Part shown: positions 1-7,445 of the stretch, in pieces | How the letters are laid out: each line of letters starts with the position of its first letter | Numbering within the stretch: position 1 is the stretch's first letter | From: Candidatus Bathyarchaeota archaeon | GTDB taxonomy: Archaea; Thermoproteota; CALKCG01; B24; JAGTQN01 | Direction: 5' to 3' | DNA: 21,715 nucleotides | Assembly: GCA_018396395.1 (NCBI GenBank) | Contig: JAGTQN010000016.1 | Span: 180-21,894 of the forward strand | Program-made: the position numbers and the translations under genes | Notes under the pieces: generated by a model | Told to the model about the DNA's origin: nothing | The model's database searches: none | Seen by the model: the letters and a program-made list of their open reading frames with translations, nothing else

Positions 1-1
1 G

Positions 2-409
2 AAGAAACTTAATCCCCTTCCATCCGTGGTACAAGGAAAACGCATTCTTTTGATAGACGATAGCATCGTCCGGGGAACGAGTATGAGAAGCTATGTCCAA
101 AGCCTAAGGAAAAGGGGTGCCTTAGAGATCCATTTGGGCATAAGCTGCCCTCCCCTCATAGACTGGTGCCCCTATGGAATAGACTTTTATGAGGGGGAAC
201 TCATCGCAAGGAAGTTCCTTGGAAGACCCTTGGAGGAAATCTGCCACCTAGTAGGTAAGGAGCTTGGTGCCGACTCGCTATACTATAATTCCTTGGAAAA
301 TTTGATAAAGGCGATAGGATTGCCTAGGGAGGATCTTTGCCTCGGATGTCTAACGGGAGTTTATCCCCATAAGGTGAGGGTTGTTACGAGGGAGGAGAGG
401 AAGCAATGA
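2..409 (+). CDS. purF: Amidophosphoribosyltransferase PurF, C-terminal part (5' end outside window)
   Basis: PurF makes phosphoribosylamine from PRPP and glutamine, the first step of de novo purine synthesis. The frame is open from base 2, and the residues before the first possible start (KKLNPLPS) already match the family, so the gene is cut by the window edge and does not begin at the GTG at 26. Visible are the PRPP-binding signature ILLIDDSIVRGTS, the CPYG segment, and a C-terminal LCLGC motif; those cysteines are [4Fe-4S] ligands in Bacillus-type PurF. It ends in TGA overlapping the ATG of the next gene (ATGA), so the two are translationally coupled. The N-terminal glutaminase domain cannot be seen here; whether this copy is the active glutaminase is inferred. 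Confidence 0.93.
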   Translation, partial: KKLNPLPSVVQGKRILLIDDSIVRGTSMRSYVQSLRKRGALEIHLGISCPPLIDWCPYGIDFYEGELIARKFLGRPLEEICHLVGKELGADSLYYNSLENLIKAIGLPREDLCLGCLTGVYPHKVRVVTREERKQ

Positions 410-1737
410 CAGGAATCTTAGGCATCTATGCCTTCGATGAGCGCTGGAGGATCGCATCCTTCGGAAGGTACGGGCTTTTGGCCTTGCAGCATAGGGGACA
501 GGAGAATGCAGGTCTTGTAACGCTTGGGAAAGCCTTTCAGGAATGCCGAGGCCAAGGCTGGGTTGAGGATGCAATAAGCGAGGAAAGGATTAGGGAGCTA
601 AGGGGGCATATATGCGTTGGGCAAGTAAGTCCCAATGAGGTTCCTGAGGAATATATCCAGCCCTTGATGCTTAGAGGCTCAAAACCCTTGGCCTTCACGT
701 TAGACGGAAGGATCTTAAGGATAGAGGGTTATCGTTGGAATGAAGAGCTGGGCTATGAGGATAACATCCTCAAGGCCCTTTCAGAGCATATGGAGGGCGA
801 AAAGGATGCCCTGGAGGGCTTAAAGTCCTTTATGGCTAGATGCCGGGGAGGCTTCAGCTTCGTAGCCCTTCTATCGGATGGAACGATGCTGGCAGGAAGG
901 GATCCCCTTGGCGTAAAGCCCCTAGCCCTTGGAAAAATAGGCTTCGATGCCGCAGTCGTGGCTTCGGAAACCTGCGCCACGGACACAATAGGCGAGAGGA
1001 TGCCCGTAAGTCCCGCTGAGAATATAGAGCCTGGGGAACTGAGGGTTTTCACGCCCCTCTCGGCCCGTTCCGAGGGGCTCTTTAAAGGATGTTCAAGAAG
1101 GGCCTTTTGCGCCTTCGAATATGTCTACTTGGCGAGGCCGGATTCCTACGTGAACGACATCCCCGTATATGGCATAAGGAAGGCCATAGGGGAGATTCTT
1201 TTCAGGGAAGCTCCTGCGGAGGCGGATGTTGTCATAGGCGTGCCTGAAACCGCCATTCCCTTTGCCTATAGCTACGCTTACAAAAGCGGCCTACCCGTGG
1301 AGAAGGGCTTCGAACAGACGGGACGGAGGGTGAGGAGCGCCATCAAGCCTACCCAGTTTGAGAGACTGAAGGGTGTCCAGCTGAAGTTGAATGTGATTTC
1401 TGAAGCCGTAAAGGGACGAAGGATCGTCCTGATAGATGATAGCGTTGTCAGGGGTAATACCCTAGCCAATATCGTATATCTTATGAAGGAGAAGGGAGCT
1501 AAGGAGATCCATGTTCGCATCGGAAGCCCTCCCATAACGAGCCCCTGTCCCTTCGGAACCGAAGTACCGCCTGAGGACGAGCTCATAGGAAGGCATTTGA
1601 GCGAGGAGAGGATCGCAGAGGTCGTGGGAGCCGATAGCTTCCATTATCTAACCCTTGGAGGACTCTGCGAAGCCATAGGCCTTCCAAGGGATAGCCTCTG
1701 TCTAGGATGCTTTACAGGTATCTATCCGGAGGTTTAG
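406..1737 (+). CDS. purF: PurF paralogue with degenerate glutaminase domain
   Basis: Full-length PurF fold of 443 aa: Ntn-hydrolase domain about 1-230, phosphoribosyltransferase domain about 235-443. The C-terminal half keeps the PRPP motif VLIDDSVVRGNT (341-352) and four cysteines in the positions of [4Fe-4S] ligands (C235, C381, C432, C435). The N-terminal half keeps family landmarks (LLALQHRGQENAG, GRDPLGVKPL, SETCATDTIG) but not the glutaminase chemistry. The start reads MTGILGI instead of MCGIVGI, so the catalytic Cys is Thr; the GHxRYST stretch is GHICVGQVS; the AHNGN stretch is FTLDGR. It should not hydrolyse glutamine by the normal mechanism. It overlaps the upstream purF by 4 nt and precedes purD by 9 nt. 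A heteromeric partner or regulatory subunit of the first PurF, or an ammonia-using transferase, are inferences. A sequencing error cannot explain several separate substitutions. Confidence 0.9.
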   Translation: MTGILGIYAFDERWRIASFGRYGLLALQHRGQENAGLVTLGKAFQECRGQGWVEDAISEERIRELRGHICVGQVSPNEVPEEYIQPLMLRGSKPLAFTLDGRILRIEGYRWNEELGYEDNILKALSEHMEGEKDALEGLKSFMARCRGGFSFVALLSDGTMLAGRDPLGVKPLALGKIGFDAAVVASETCATDTIGERMPVSPAENIEPGELRVFTPLSARSEGLFKGCSRRAFCAFEYVYLARPDSYVNDIPVYGIRKAIGEILFREAPAEADVVIGVPETAIPFAYSYAYKSGLPVEKGFEQTGRRVRSAIKPTQFERLKGVQLKLNVISEAVKGRRIVLIDDSVVRGNTLANIVYLMKEKGAKEIHVRIGSPPITSPCPFGTEVPPEDELIGRHLSEERIAEVVGADSFHYLTLGGLCEAIGLPRDSLCLGCFTGIYPEV

Positions 1738-1746
1738 GAAAGGAAA

Positions 1747-3240
1747 ATGAAGGTTCTTCTTGTGGGTAACGCAGCAAGGGAACATGCTATAGCCGAGACC
1801 CTAACCCTTAGCCAAAGGTCCGTAAGGCTCTTCTGCATAGGCGAACTAGCCAATCCAGGCATAATAAGGCTCTGCCAGAAAACGGGTGGCGAGTTCTTCA
1901 GAGGCGATATAAACGATCCCGAGTTCGTGGCGAAGAAGGCTGATTCCATATCGCCAGACTTCGTCTTCGTGGGACCTGAGGAGCCAAACTTCCATGGAAT
2001 TCCAGATACCCTTGAGGATAGGGGCATTCCATGCATAGGTGCCAAGAGGGCCGTCGCCGAGATCGAAATGTCCAAGGCTTCCATGAGGGACCTTCAGTGG
2101 GAGTATCGAATGCCAGGAAGGCTCTGGTACAAGAAGTTCAGGAGCTTCGAGGAGGCCGTTCCCTACATAAAGGAGTATGCCGAGAGTATCGCCCTGAAAC
2201 CAGCAAGGCAGGCTGGGGGAAAGGGGGTTAAGGTCATCGAAGACTTTCAGGTATACCTCCAGGAGGAGAAGCGGGAGCTTAAGTTTGACCATGCCAAGAC
2301 CATCGTAGACTTCATGCGAGCCTACGATGATGTGGAGTACAAGCTCCTCATCGAAGAGCGGGTATGGGGTCCCGAGTATACGCTCCAATGCTTCACGGAT
2401 GGAAGATGCGTGAAGCCCATGCCAGCAGTCCAAGATAACAAGCATTCTTTTGAGGGGGATTTGGGCCCAGAAAGTGGGGGGATGGGCTCCATAGCCTGCG
2501 GTCCTAACCTTAAGGTTGCTGTGGATTCTGAGGAATCAATCCTGACGATGGAAGAGTATAGGGCTTCGGTAGAGATCGTGGAACGTATGATCGATGCGAT
2601 CCAAAGGAAGACAGGGGAGCGTTACCATGGAGTCGTGGCAGGACAGATGATGCTTACATCCGTTTGGGGACCAACGATCATCGAGATGTACTCCCGCTTT
2701 GGAGATCCAGAAGCCGTGAACGTCCTCCCAATCCTTAAGAACGATCTCGTCGATGTGTGCGAAGCCATCATAGACGAGAGGCTCAACACTGTAAAGCTCG
2801 AGTTTGAAGATAGGGCGACGGTGGTGAAGGCGGCGGCCCCCGAGGGCTATCCGGAAAGGAGGGACCTTGCCAAGGGGCATCCCGTCTTCTTGGATGAAGA
2901 AGCCGTATCGAGGCTTGGCGTCAGATACTATTGGGCATCTGTGGATGCCCGACCGGGGGAGCCCCCACGTACAGGCGGCTCTAGGATCGCAGAATTCCTT
3001 GGTATAGGAAGCTCCATAGCTGAAGCGAGCGATTTGGCTGAGGGTGCCTTCGCCCACATAGAGCTCAAGGATGCCTGGAGGATCTTCCATAGAAAGGATA
3101 TAGGCACGATGAAGACCTTGGAAAGGCGTATTCGCCTTGCAAGGCTCGCTAGGGATATCTATACTTATAAGGCAAGGAAGGGAGTCCTTGGCAAACGCCT
3201 TATATGGATTCCTGGAAAGGGCTTGATGGAGGCTGGATGA
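1747..3240 (+). CDS. purD: Phosphoribosylamine-glycine ligase (GAR synthetase) PurD
   Basis: ATP-grasp ligase joining glycine to phosphoribosylamine, the step after PurF. The N-terminus MKVLLVGNAAREHAIAE is the typical PurD opening. Later motifs are FVGPEEPN, ALKPARQAGGKGVKV (ATP-grasp lysine region), GPESGGMGS, GVVAGQMMLT and MYSRFGDPEAVNVLP, which holds metal-binding acidic residues. At 497 aa it is longer than bacterial PurD (about 430 aa); the extra length lies in the ATP-grasp B-domain (near residues 150-205) and in the C-terminal tail. The ATG follows the purF paralogue by 9 nt with a purine-rich AGGAAAGG upstream. Product channelling from the PurF pair is plausible, since phosphoribosylamine is unstable. 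Identification is firm. Confidence 0.95.
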   Translation: MKVLLVGNAAREHAIAETLTLSQRSVRLFCIGELANPGIIRLCQKTGGEFFRGDINDPEFVAKKADSISPDFVFVGPEEPNFHGIPDTLEDRGIPCIGAKRAVAEIEMSKASMRDLQWEYRMPGRLWYKKFRSFEEAVPYIKEYAESIALKPARQAGGKGVKVIEDFQVYLQEEKRELKFDHAKTIVDFMRAYDDVEYKLLIEERVWGPEYTLQCFTDGRCVKPMPAVQDNKHSFEGDLGPESGGMGSIACGPNLKVAVDSEESILTMEEYRASVEIVERMIDAIQRKTGERYHGVVAGQMMLTSVWGPTIIEMYSRFGDPEAVNVLPILKNDLVDVCEAIIDERLNTVKLEFEDRATVVKAAAPEGYPERRDLAKGHPVFLDEEAVSRLGVRYYWASVDARPGEPPRTGGSRIAEFLGIGSSIAEASDLAEGAFAHIELKDAWRIFHRKDIGTMKTLERRIRLARLARDIYTYKARKGVLGKRLIWIPGKGLMEAG

Positions 3241-3241
3241 T

Positions 3242-4636
3242 TTGGAGGGATCCGGACTTAAAGGACACCTTAGGGAGGGGCTAAGGTTTCTAGAAGAGGC
3301 AAGGGAGTTTAAGGAAAGTTTCGAGGCTAGGCTTTCGCCCTTAAGGGAGCTAAGCCCATCAAAGCCCTTCACTTATCTATCCGTAGGAGGGGGTGAACTT
3401 GGAGACCTTGTCGTCTCGGCGGCCAAACGCCTCTTGGGAGGGCCCAAGGGAGGCATAAGAACCGTAGTCTTCGATCGATATGATGGATGCCCAGCCCAGG
3501 ATGTTGCGGACAGCTTTGAGGGCTTTGATATGATGAAGGGGGATCTCCTCGAGGCTCGGGTTAGGAAATACATTCCTAATCCTTCAGAATCCCATGCCAT
3601 CTACCTTGAAATCGAGAAGATCGATACAAGGCGAATGTGCGAACTTGGCATTCGATATGGCTATAGGGTCATGTCAACGCCTTATGGTCCCCTTATCTGT
3701 ATGGATCGTCACCTTACGAAGCTTATGTTCGATGAGCTCAAAGTTCCTAGGCTTGAATGGGCCTATGCAGAAAGTCAAAGGGAAATAGAGCTCATAGCTG
3801 AAGGCTTTGGGCTTCCCGTCATCGTAAAACCCATCATGACATCCAGCGGCCATGGAACGAGCATTGTAAGGACCCAAGAGGATCTGAAGAAGGCCTATCG
3901 CTATGCCCTGGAGCATGCCCGAGGAATCGGGGACAGGGTCATCGTAGAGAGATTCCTAGAGGACCTGAAGACCAAGGGTACCGAGATCACCCAGTTTGTT
4001 GTGAGGCACTTCGATGATGAGGGGGAAATCATAACGTCTGTTTTGCCCCCAGTTGAGCATAGAAGGCCTGGGGCGACTTACCATGAAAGCTGGATGCCTT
4101 CTACGATATCGAGGAAGGCTATCGAACGATGCCAAGAGAGTGCTAAAAAAATTGCAGAGCTCATAGGAGGCTTGGGGCTTTACGCCGTTGAGCAGTTCGT
4201 CATCGGGGACGAGGTCTATAACAACGAGGTTGCCAATCGCCCCCATGATACGGGAATGGTTACTCGTTGGACCTTGAACGCTGATGAGGGAGCTATCCAG
4301 CTTCTATCCACCATAGGGCTTCAGGTGACACCTTTCGATATAAGCCCCTCAAGACCTAATGTCTTCGGAGTTGCCCATGTGATACTGGCTCCGGATTTCG
4401 AGGGTGAAAGCGAAGGAGGCGCTGAAAGGGCTGTTTTAGGATGGATGGCGAAGGATGTAAAGGATTTCATGGCTAGGAAGGGCTATTCCGGCGACGTATG
4501 GTATTTCGGAAAGCCCACGGCCTATCCCCACAGACGTATGGGTTTGGCTGTGGCTTTTCATGAAAAGCTTGAGGAAGCCCGCCGAGAGGCTGAGGAGATA
4601 GCCCATTATGCTGAGGGAAAAATAATCTATTCTTAG
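3242..4636 (+). CDS. purT: Formate-dependent phosphoribosylglycinamide formyltransferase PurT
   Basis: PurT formylates GAR with formate and ATP, replacing folate-dependent PurN. The order of motifs fits: nucleotide-binding GGGELGDL (49-56), IEKIDT after LEIE (122-130), VKPIMTSSGHGTSIVR (195-210), HESWMP (281-286), YAVEQFV with E317, NEVANRPHDTGMVT with E329 and D336, and FGKP plus RRMGLAVA near the end. The first 40 residues are an extension relative to E. coli PurT. The start is TTG at 3242: a GGAGG lies 9 nt upstream inside the end of purD, and no other start codon occurs in frame before the conserved core. PurK is a related ATP-grasp alternative, but the PHDTGMVT and RRMG signatures point to PurT. 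Formate use fits an anaerobic metabolism. Confidence 0.93.
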   Translation: MEGSGLKGHLREGLRFLEEAREFKESFEARLSPLRELSPSKPFTYLSVGGGELGDLVVSAAKRLLGGPKGGIRTVVFDRYDGCPAQDVADSFEGFDMMKGDLLEARVRKYIPNPSESHAIYLEIEKIDTRRMCELGIRYGYRVMSTPYGPLICMDRHLTKLMFDELKVPRLEWAYAESQREIELIAEGFGLPVIVKPIMTSSGHGTSIVRTQEDLKKAYRYALEHARGIGDRVIVERFLEDLKTKGTEITQFVVRHFDDEGEIITSVLPPVEHRRPGATYHESWMPSTISRKAIERCQESAKKIAELIGGLGLYAVEQFVIGDEVYNNEVANRPHDTGMVTRWTLNADEGAIQLLSTIGLQVTPFDISPSRPNVFGVAHVILAPDFEGESEGGAERAVLGWMAKDVKDFMARKGYSGDVWYFGKPTAYPHRRMGLAVAFHEKLEEARREAEEIAHYAEGKIIYS

Positions 4637-4682
4637 TTTAGCTTAGCTTCTTTTCTAGCGATTTGCGGTGGGCTAAGCTAAG
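4637..4682. repeat. Inverted repeat between purT and purE
   Basis: TTAGCTTAGC at 4638-4647 is exactly complementary to GCTAAGCTAA at 4672-4681, and flanking bases allow one wobble pair on each side. The loop is about 24 nt. It starts one base after the purT stop codon and no T-tract follows, so it does not look like a terminator. It may stabilise or process the purine mRNA at this point (inference). Confidence 0.6.
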
Positions 4683-4700
4683 TCGGATCAAGTTAGGTAG

Positions 4701-4733
4701 ATGGCATGGCATGGGATGGGATGGAATAGGATG
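4701..4733 (+). repeat. Degenerate GGCAT/GGGAT tandem repeat before purE
   Basis: The 30 bases before the purE start are built from near-copies of ATGGC and ATGGG, giving six ATGs in 33 nt. The longer frame from 4701 would only add translated repeat (MAWHGMGWNR) to PurE. It resembles low-complexity stretches at several other gene ends in this window. Confidence 0.5.
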
Positions 4734-5171
4734 AGAAGAAAAGTAGCGATAATCGTGGGAAGCAACTCCGATTCGGAAAAGGCTGAGGAGGCGATGAAGG
4801 TCCTCCAAGACCTTGGAATCGAGGGCGAATGCCGAGTCCTTTCAGCCCATAGGAACCCAGAGGCTTTGAGGGAATTCGTAAAAAAATCGGATGCTGAGGT
4901 TTTCATAGCCATAGCTGGGCTATCTGCAGCCCTTCCGGGTTTCATAGCAAGCTATACTCTGAAGCCTGTGATAGGCGTTCCAAGGGAAGTGAAGCTTGGA
5001 GGTCTCGATGCCATACTTTCCATCGTCCAGATGCCCTTCGGCGTTCCTGTGGCATGCGTCGGCTTGGATAATGCGAGAAACGCGGCCCTTCTCGCAGCCA
5101 GGATCCTTGCCATCTCAGATGAGGATCTTCGCGAGAGGCTTCTTCGTTTCCAGAAGGCCCAGAGCCAGTAA
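4731..5171 (+). CDS. purE: PurE: 5-(carboxyamino)imidazole ribonucleotide mutase / AIR carboxylase
   Basis: PurE forms 4-carboxy-AIR, either from N5-CAIR (class I, after PurK) or from AIR and CO2 (class II). I start it at ATG 4731 (MRRKVAIIVGSNSD), because family members begin just before the GSxSD loop; the in-frame ATG at 4701 only adds repeat-encoded residues. That gives 146 aa. Motifs are GSNSD (10-14), SAHRNP (38-43, with the catalytic His), AGLSAALPG (62-70), VIGVP and VQMPFGVPVACVG. The AAHLPG His common in class I enzymes is Ala67 here. No purK lies in the window. It is last in the purine cluster and faces a convergent gene. Confidence 0.9.
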   Translation: MRRKVAIIVGSNSDSEKAEEAMKVLQDLGIEGECRVLSAHRNPEALREFVKKSDAEVFIAIAGLSAALPGFIASYTLKPVIGVPREVKLGGLDAILSIVQMPFGVPVACVGLDNARNAALLAARILAISDEDLRERLLRFQKAQSQ

Positions 5172-5221
5172 GGACTTAGGCAAATTAAAGGAAGGCCTGT
5201 TTAAGGGAGAAGAGCCTTTCC

Positions 5222-5231
5222 AAAACAAAAA
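5222..5231 (-). terminator. T-rich tract after the UxuA-like gene
   Basis: On the minus strand the sequence 7 nt past the stop codon reads TTTTTGTTTT, the kind of U-rich stretch that ends archaeal transcription without a hairpin. It lies in the convergent gap with purE. Confidence 0.45.
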
Positions 5232-5237
5232 CCTACT

Positions 5238-6074
5238 CTACGCAGGTACGAACCTTTTCAAGTATTCAACGGCCTTCGCTTCGAGGTTCTCTCCCTCGAA
5301 CCTTGGACTACCAAGATGTTCGGGGCATATGATTCCTTCGTATCCTATGGCTTCTAAAAGCCTGAGAGTTCTTGGTATATCTATGTCTCCCTCTCCAAGA
5401 AACACTTCCTCAAAGCGATGGGGGTACCTAAGCTTCTTCAAATCCCTAGCATGGGCAAAGAAGATCTTCTCTCCGAAGAGGGTTATGGCTTCGTAGGGAT
5501 CGTCCCCCATCTGGAATAGACCTTGGCAATACGTAACGCCATTATAAGGGCTGGGAACTTCCTTCAGGAGCCTCATAAGGGTCCGCGTATCCCTTATGAT
5601 CTTCCATGGATGATAGAAGGCATGGTTTGCGAGGCCCACCTTGGCCCTCTCAGCCCAATCCACAAGCTCCTCATAGCATTCTCTTAGCTTTCTCCAACAC
5701 TCTTCCTCCTTCAAGCTACCAACTGGCCTGTCAACCTCAGGATAAATAAGGGCCGATCCAATACCGGCCTTACCGAGGGATTCAATGGTTAAGCATAGGG
5801 CCTCAAGCTCCTTCTCAGAACCAGGTTTCATGAGGAGGACCTCTTGGCTTGGCCATCTGCTTATTATCATCGTAGGCACCCTTATTCCCGATCGTTCTAG
5901 TTCAGCCTTGAAGGATTTCAAAGCTTCTGGGTCTGGGAAATGCTTTTCTTCATATCCCTGTATGGACGAGCATGCAAGGCAGACATTGGAGATGCCAAGC
6001 TGACGACAATACTGAACGAGTTTTTCTACGTTTCTTTCGCTAGAATGAATTCCGACCTTCAACCTTAAAGCCAC
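5238..6074 (-). CDS. Xylose isomerase-like TIM-barrel protein, related to mannonate dehydratase (UxuA)
   Basis: A 278-aa single-domain TIM barrel of the AP endonuclease 2 / sugar isomerase superfamily. The C-terminal half is closest to UxuA: GVTYCQGLFQMG (C183), FFAHARDLK (H208, D211), FLGEGDIDIPRTLRLLEAIGYEG and PEHLG (H253), plus E113 and H151 as further possible metal ligands. It is shorter than bacterial UxuA (roughly 350-390 aa). The start is GTG at 6074; an internal TTG at 6062 (LKVGIHSS) would fit the family opening as well. A TATA box 24-31 nt upstream suggests a leaderless transcript from GTG. The ThuA-like gene across the 690-bp gap is also sugar-related. The exact substrate is unknown. 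Confidence 0.75.
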   Translation of the reverse strand: MALRLKVGIHSSERNVEKLVQYCRQLGISNVCLACSSIQGYEEKHFPDPEALKSFKAELERSGIRVPTMIISRWPSQEVLLMKPGSEKELEALCLTIESLGKAGIGSALIYPEVDRPVGSLKEEECWRKLRECYEELVDWAERAKVGLANHAFYHPWKIIRDTRTLMRLLKEVPSPYNGVTYCQGLFQMGDDPYEAITLFGEKIFFAHARDLKKLRYPHRFEEVFLGEGDIDIPRTLRLLEAIGYEGIICPEHLGSPRFEGENLEAKAVEYLKRFVPA

Positions 6075-6097
6075 CGAGTTACGAATATTTCCCTATT

Positions 6098-6105
6098 CTA
6101 TTTTT
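6098..6105 (-). promoter_or_regulatory. TATA box for the UxuA-like gene
   Basis: The minus strand reads GCAAAG-TTTAAAAA here, a BRE-like purine stretch followed by a TATA element centred about 27 nt before the GTG at 6074. That spacing puts the transcription start at or near the start codon. Confidence 0.55.
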
Positions 6106-6287
6106 AAACTTTGCTTATGATAGATACTCTTAAATCTATAATAACAAGGATTCTATAAAGAAAGATTATATCAAATATAGATGTCTACTAAAACTACAAA
6201 GCCTTGACTTGAAACTTTCTTAGCCTTTGCTAAATTCGATTTTGAAGGGATGCGAATCAAATTAAATAAAGAAAGATCAAAAATAGC

Positions 6288-6301
6288 TTTAAACGTTTAA
6301 A
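6288..6301. repeat. 14-bp palindrome TTTAAACGTTTAAA
   Basis: A perfect palindrome in the AT-rich gap, 10 bp past the end of the SOD remnant. It could be a binding site or a fortuitous AT-rich sequence; no intact gene starts next to it. Confidence 0.4.
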
Positions 6302-6310
6302 CATGAAACA

Positions 6311-6600
6311 TTACTTAATGGACATTAATCGTGAATTCGCTTCTCCCCAGTTAATAATGTTCCAGAAGGCTTTCACAAATTTTGTCCTTTCATTTTTGTC
6401 ATCGATGTAGTAGGCGTGTTCAAAGACGTAAACGACCATAAAATTGGAAAGGAGGGATGGTTAATGTTGGCTTTTCTATCTGCATTATCAACGGCCCTTT
6501 CGTCTGTGGACAGAAGGCTAAAGCGGCCAACCCTAAGCCCTCGACGCTTATGGCCGCTTGGCTGGATTCTCTCCAAAACCCCTTTCAAAACTGCTTTGTG
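6311..6600 (-). pseudogene. Decayed Fe/Mn superoxide dismutase, C-terminal half
   Basis: Reading the minus strand across two frames recovers an SOD C-terminus. From 6436 down to the TAA at 6311 the translation contains VFEHAYYIDDKNERTKFV and AFWNIINWGEANSRL, unmistakable for the family. In the other frame, from 6600, HKAVLKGVLERIQPSGHK matches the HxxxxWENxxPSGKGG region, followed by NINHPSFPIL just before the frame change near 6438. Defects: a frameshift; a segment about 25-30 residues shorter than normal between the PSG and NH motifs; the metal-ligand Asp of the DVxEHAYY motif is Tyr (TAC); in-frame stops lie upstream in the second frame; and the N-terminal half is not detectable. The full extent on the 5' side is uncertain. 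Confidence 0.8.
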
Positions 6601-6733
6601 GCGTAATTCTTTTTTCCGGATTTTTCTTTTCTCTCTGAACGGCAAAACGGACGATTTTCGGAAAAGCCTCCATGATCCGGAGACGGAAAACGCTCCCTAT
6701 TACCCATAAACTATAATAATCCAGAAAGCAACA

Positions 6734-6744
6734 TTTTAAATAAA
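6734..6744 (+). promoter_or_regulatory. TATA box for the ThuA-like gene
   Basis: TTTTAAATAAA is centred about 26 nt before the ATG at 6765, the spacing expected for a leaderless archaeal transcript. No Shine-Dalgarno sequence precedes that ATG. Confidence 0.6.
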
Positions 6745-6764
6745 CTTGAAGTTAAGAATTCCAC

Positions 6765-7445
6765 ATGGTCCAAAGAGGAAGACTTTTAATCCTAACCCAT
6801 TCGGCAGGTTTCAGGCATAACTACATTCCTACGGCAGTAGAAGTCTTAACAAAGCTCGGTGAGAGGGTCGGAGAATTCGAAGCCTTCGCCACAGATGAGT
6901 GTTCTTCTATAACGACGGAAGGGCTTTCGGATTGGGACGCTATCCTCTTCCTCACGACGGGTGAGCTTCCCATGGATGAAGGCCAGAAGAAGGCCCTTAT
7001 AACCTTCGTGAAGGCTGGGGGAGCCTTTATTGGCATCCACAATGCCACCGATACTTTCTACAAATTCCCTGGGTATGGCGAGATGATTGGAGGCTATTTC
7101 CAGGGTCATCCATGGACCCAAGAAATCTGGGCCATAGTAGAGGATAGCAACCACCCTTCTACAAGGCATCTCCCAAGGAGGTTCAAGGCTAAGGAGGAAG
7201 TCTATACGTTCAGGGATTGGAGTAGGGAAAGGACCCATGTCCTCATAAGTCTCGATAATAATTCTGTGGATCTAAGTAAGGGTACTAGAAGCGATCAAGA
7301 CTACGCCTTGGCCTGGTGCCACAACTATGGAAAGGGACGGGTTTTCTATACGGCCTTCGGGCACTTCCCCCAGCTTTGGAGGGAGGAGTGGTTCCAGAAG
7401 CATATACTAGGGGGCATCCTCTGGGCCATGAGGCGTTTAGAATAG
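6765..7445 (+). CDS. ThuA-like domain protein
   Basis: A 226-aa protein made of one ThuA domain (class I glutamine amidotransferase-like fold). Landmarks are LILTHSAGFRHNYIPTAVE at the N-terminus, DAILFLTTGELPMDEGQ, FVKAGGAFIGIHNATDTFY, YFQGHPW, DSNHPSTRHLP and LAWCHNYGKGRVFYTAFGH near the C-terminus. The family is found in sugar-utilisation gene sets (trehalose utilisation in Rhizobium), but its biochemical role is poorly defined and it lacks the glutaminase triad of true GATases. It has its own promoter and no downstream operon partner, so it is probably monocistronic. Confidence 0.85.
   Translation: MVQRGRLLILTHSAGFRHNYIPTAVEVLTKLGERVGEFEAFATDECSSITTEGLSDWDAILFLTTGELPMDEGQKKALITFVKAGGAFIGIHNATDTFYKFPGYGEMIGGYFQGHPWTQEIWAIVEDSNHPSTRHLPRRFKAKEEVYTFRDWSRERTHVLISLDNNSVDLSKGTRSDQDYALAWCHNYGKGRVFYTAFGHFPQLWREEWFQKHILGGILWAMRRLE

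Noticed and set aside
1846..3372. Long minus-strand frames opposite purD (about 200 and 278 codons)
   Set aside because: Shadows of a strongly conserved purD and purT; their translations match no family.
3242..4636. PurP or PurK as identity of the ATP-grasp gene
   Set aside because: PHDTGMVT, HESWMP and the C-terminal RRMG motif are PurT signatures.
6416..6709. 97-codon plus-strand frame in the ThuA upstream gap
   Set aside because: It is antisense to the SOD remnant and explained by it.
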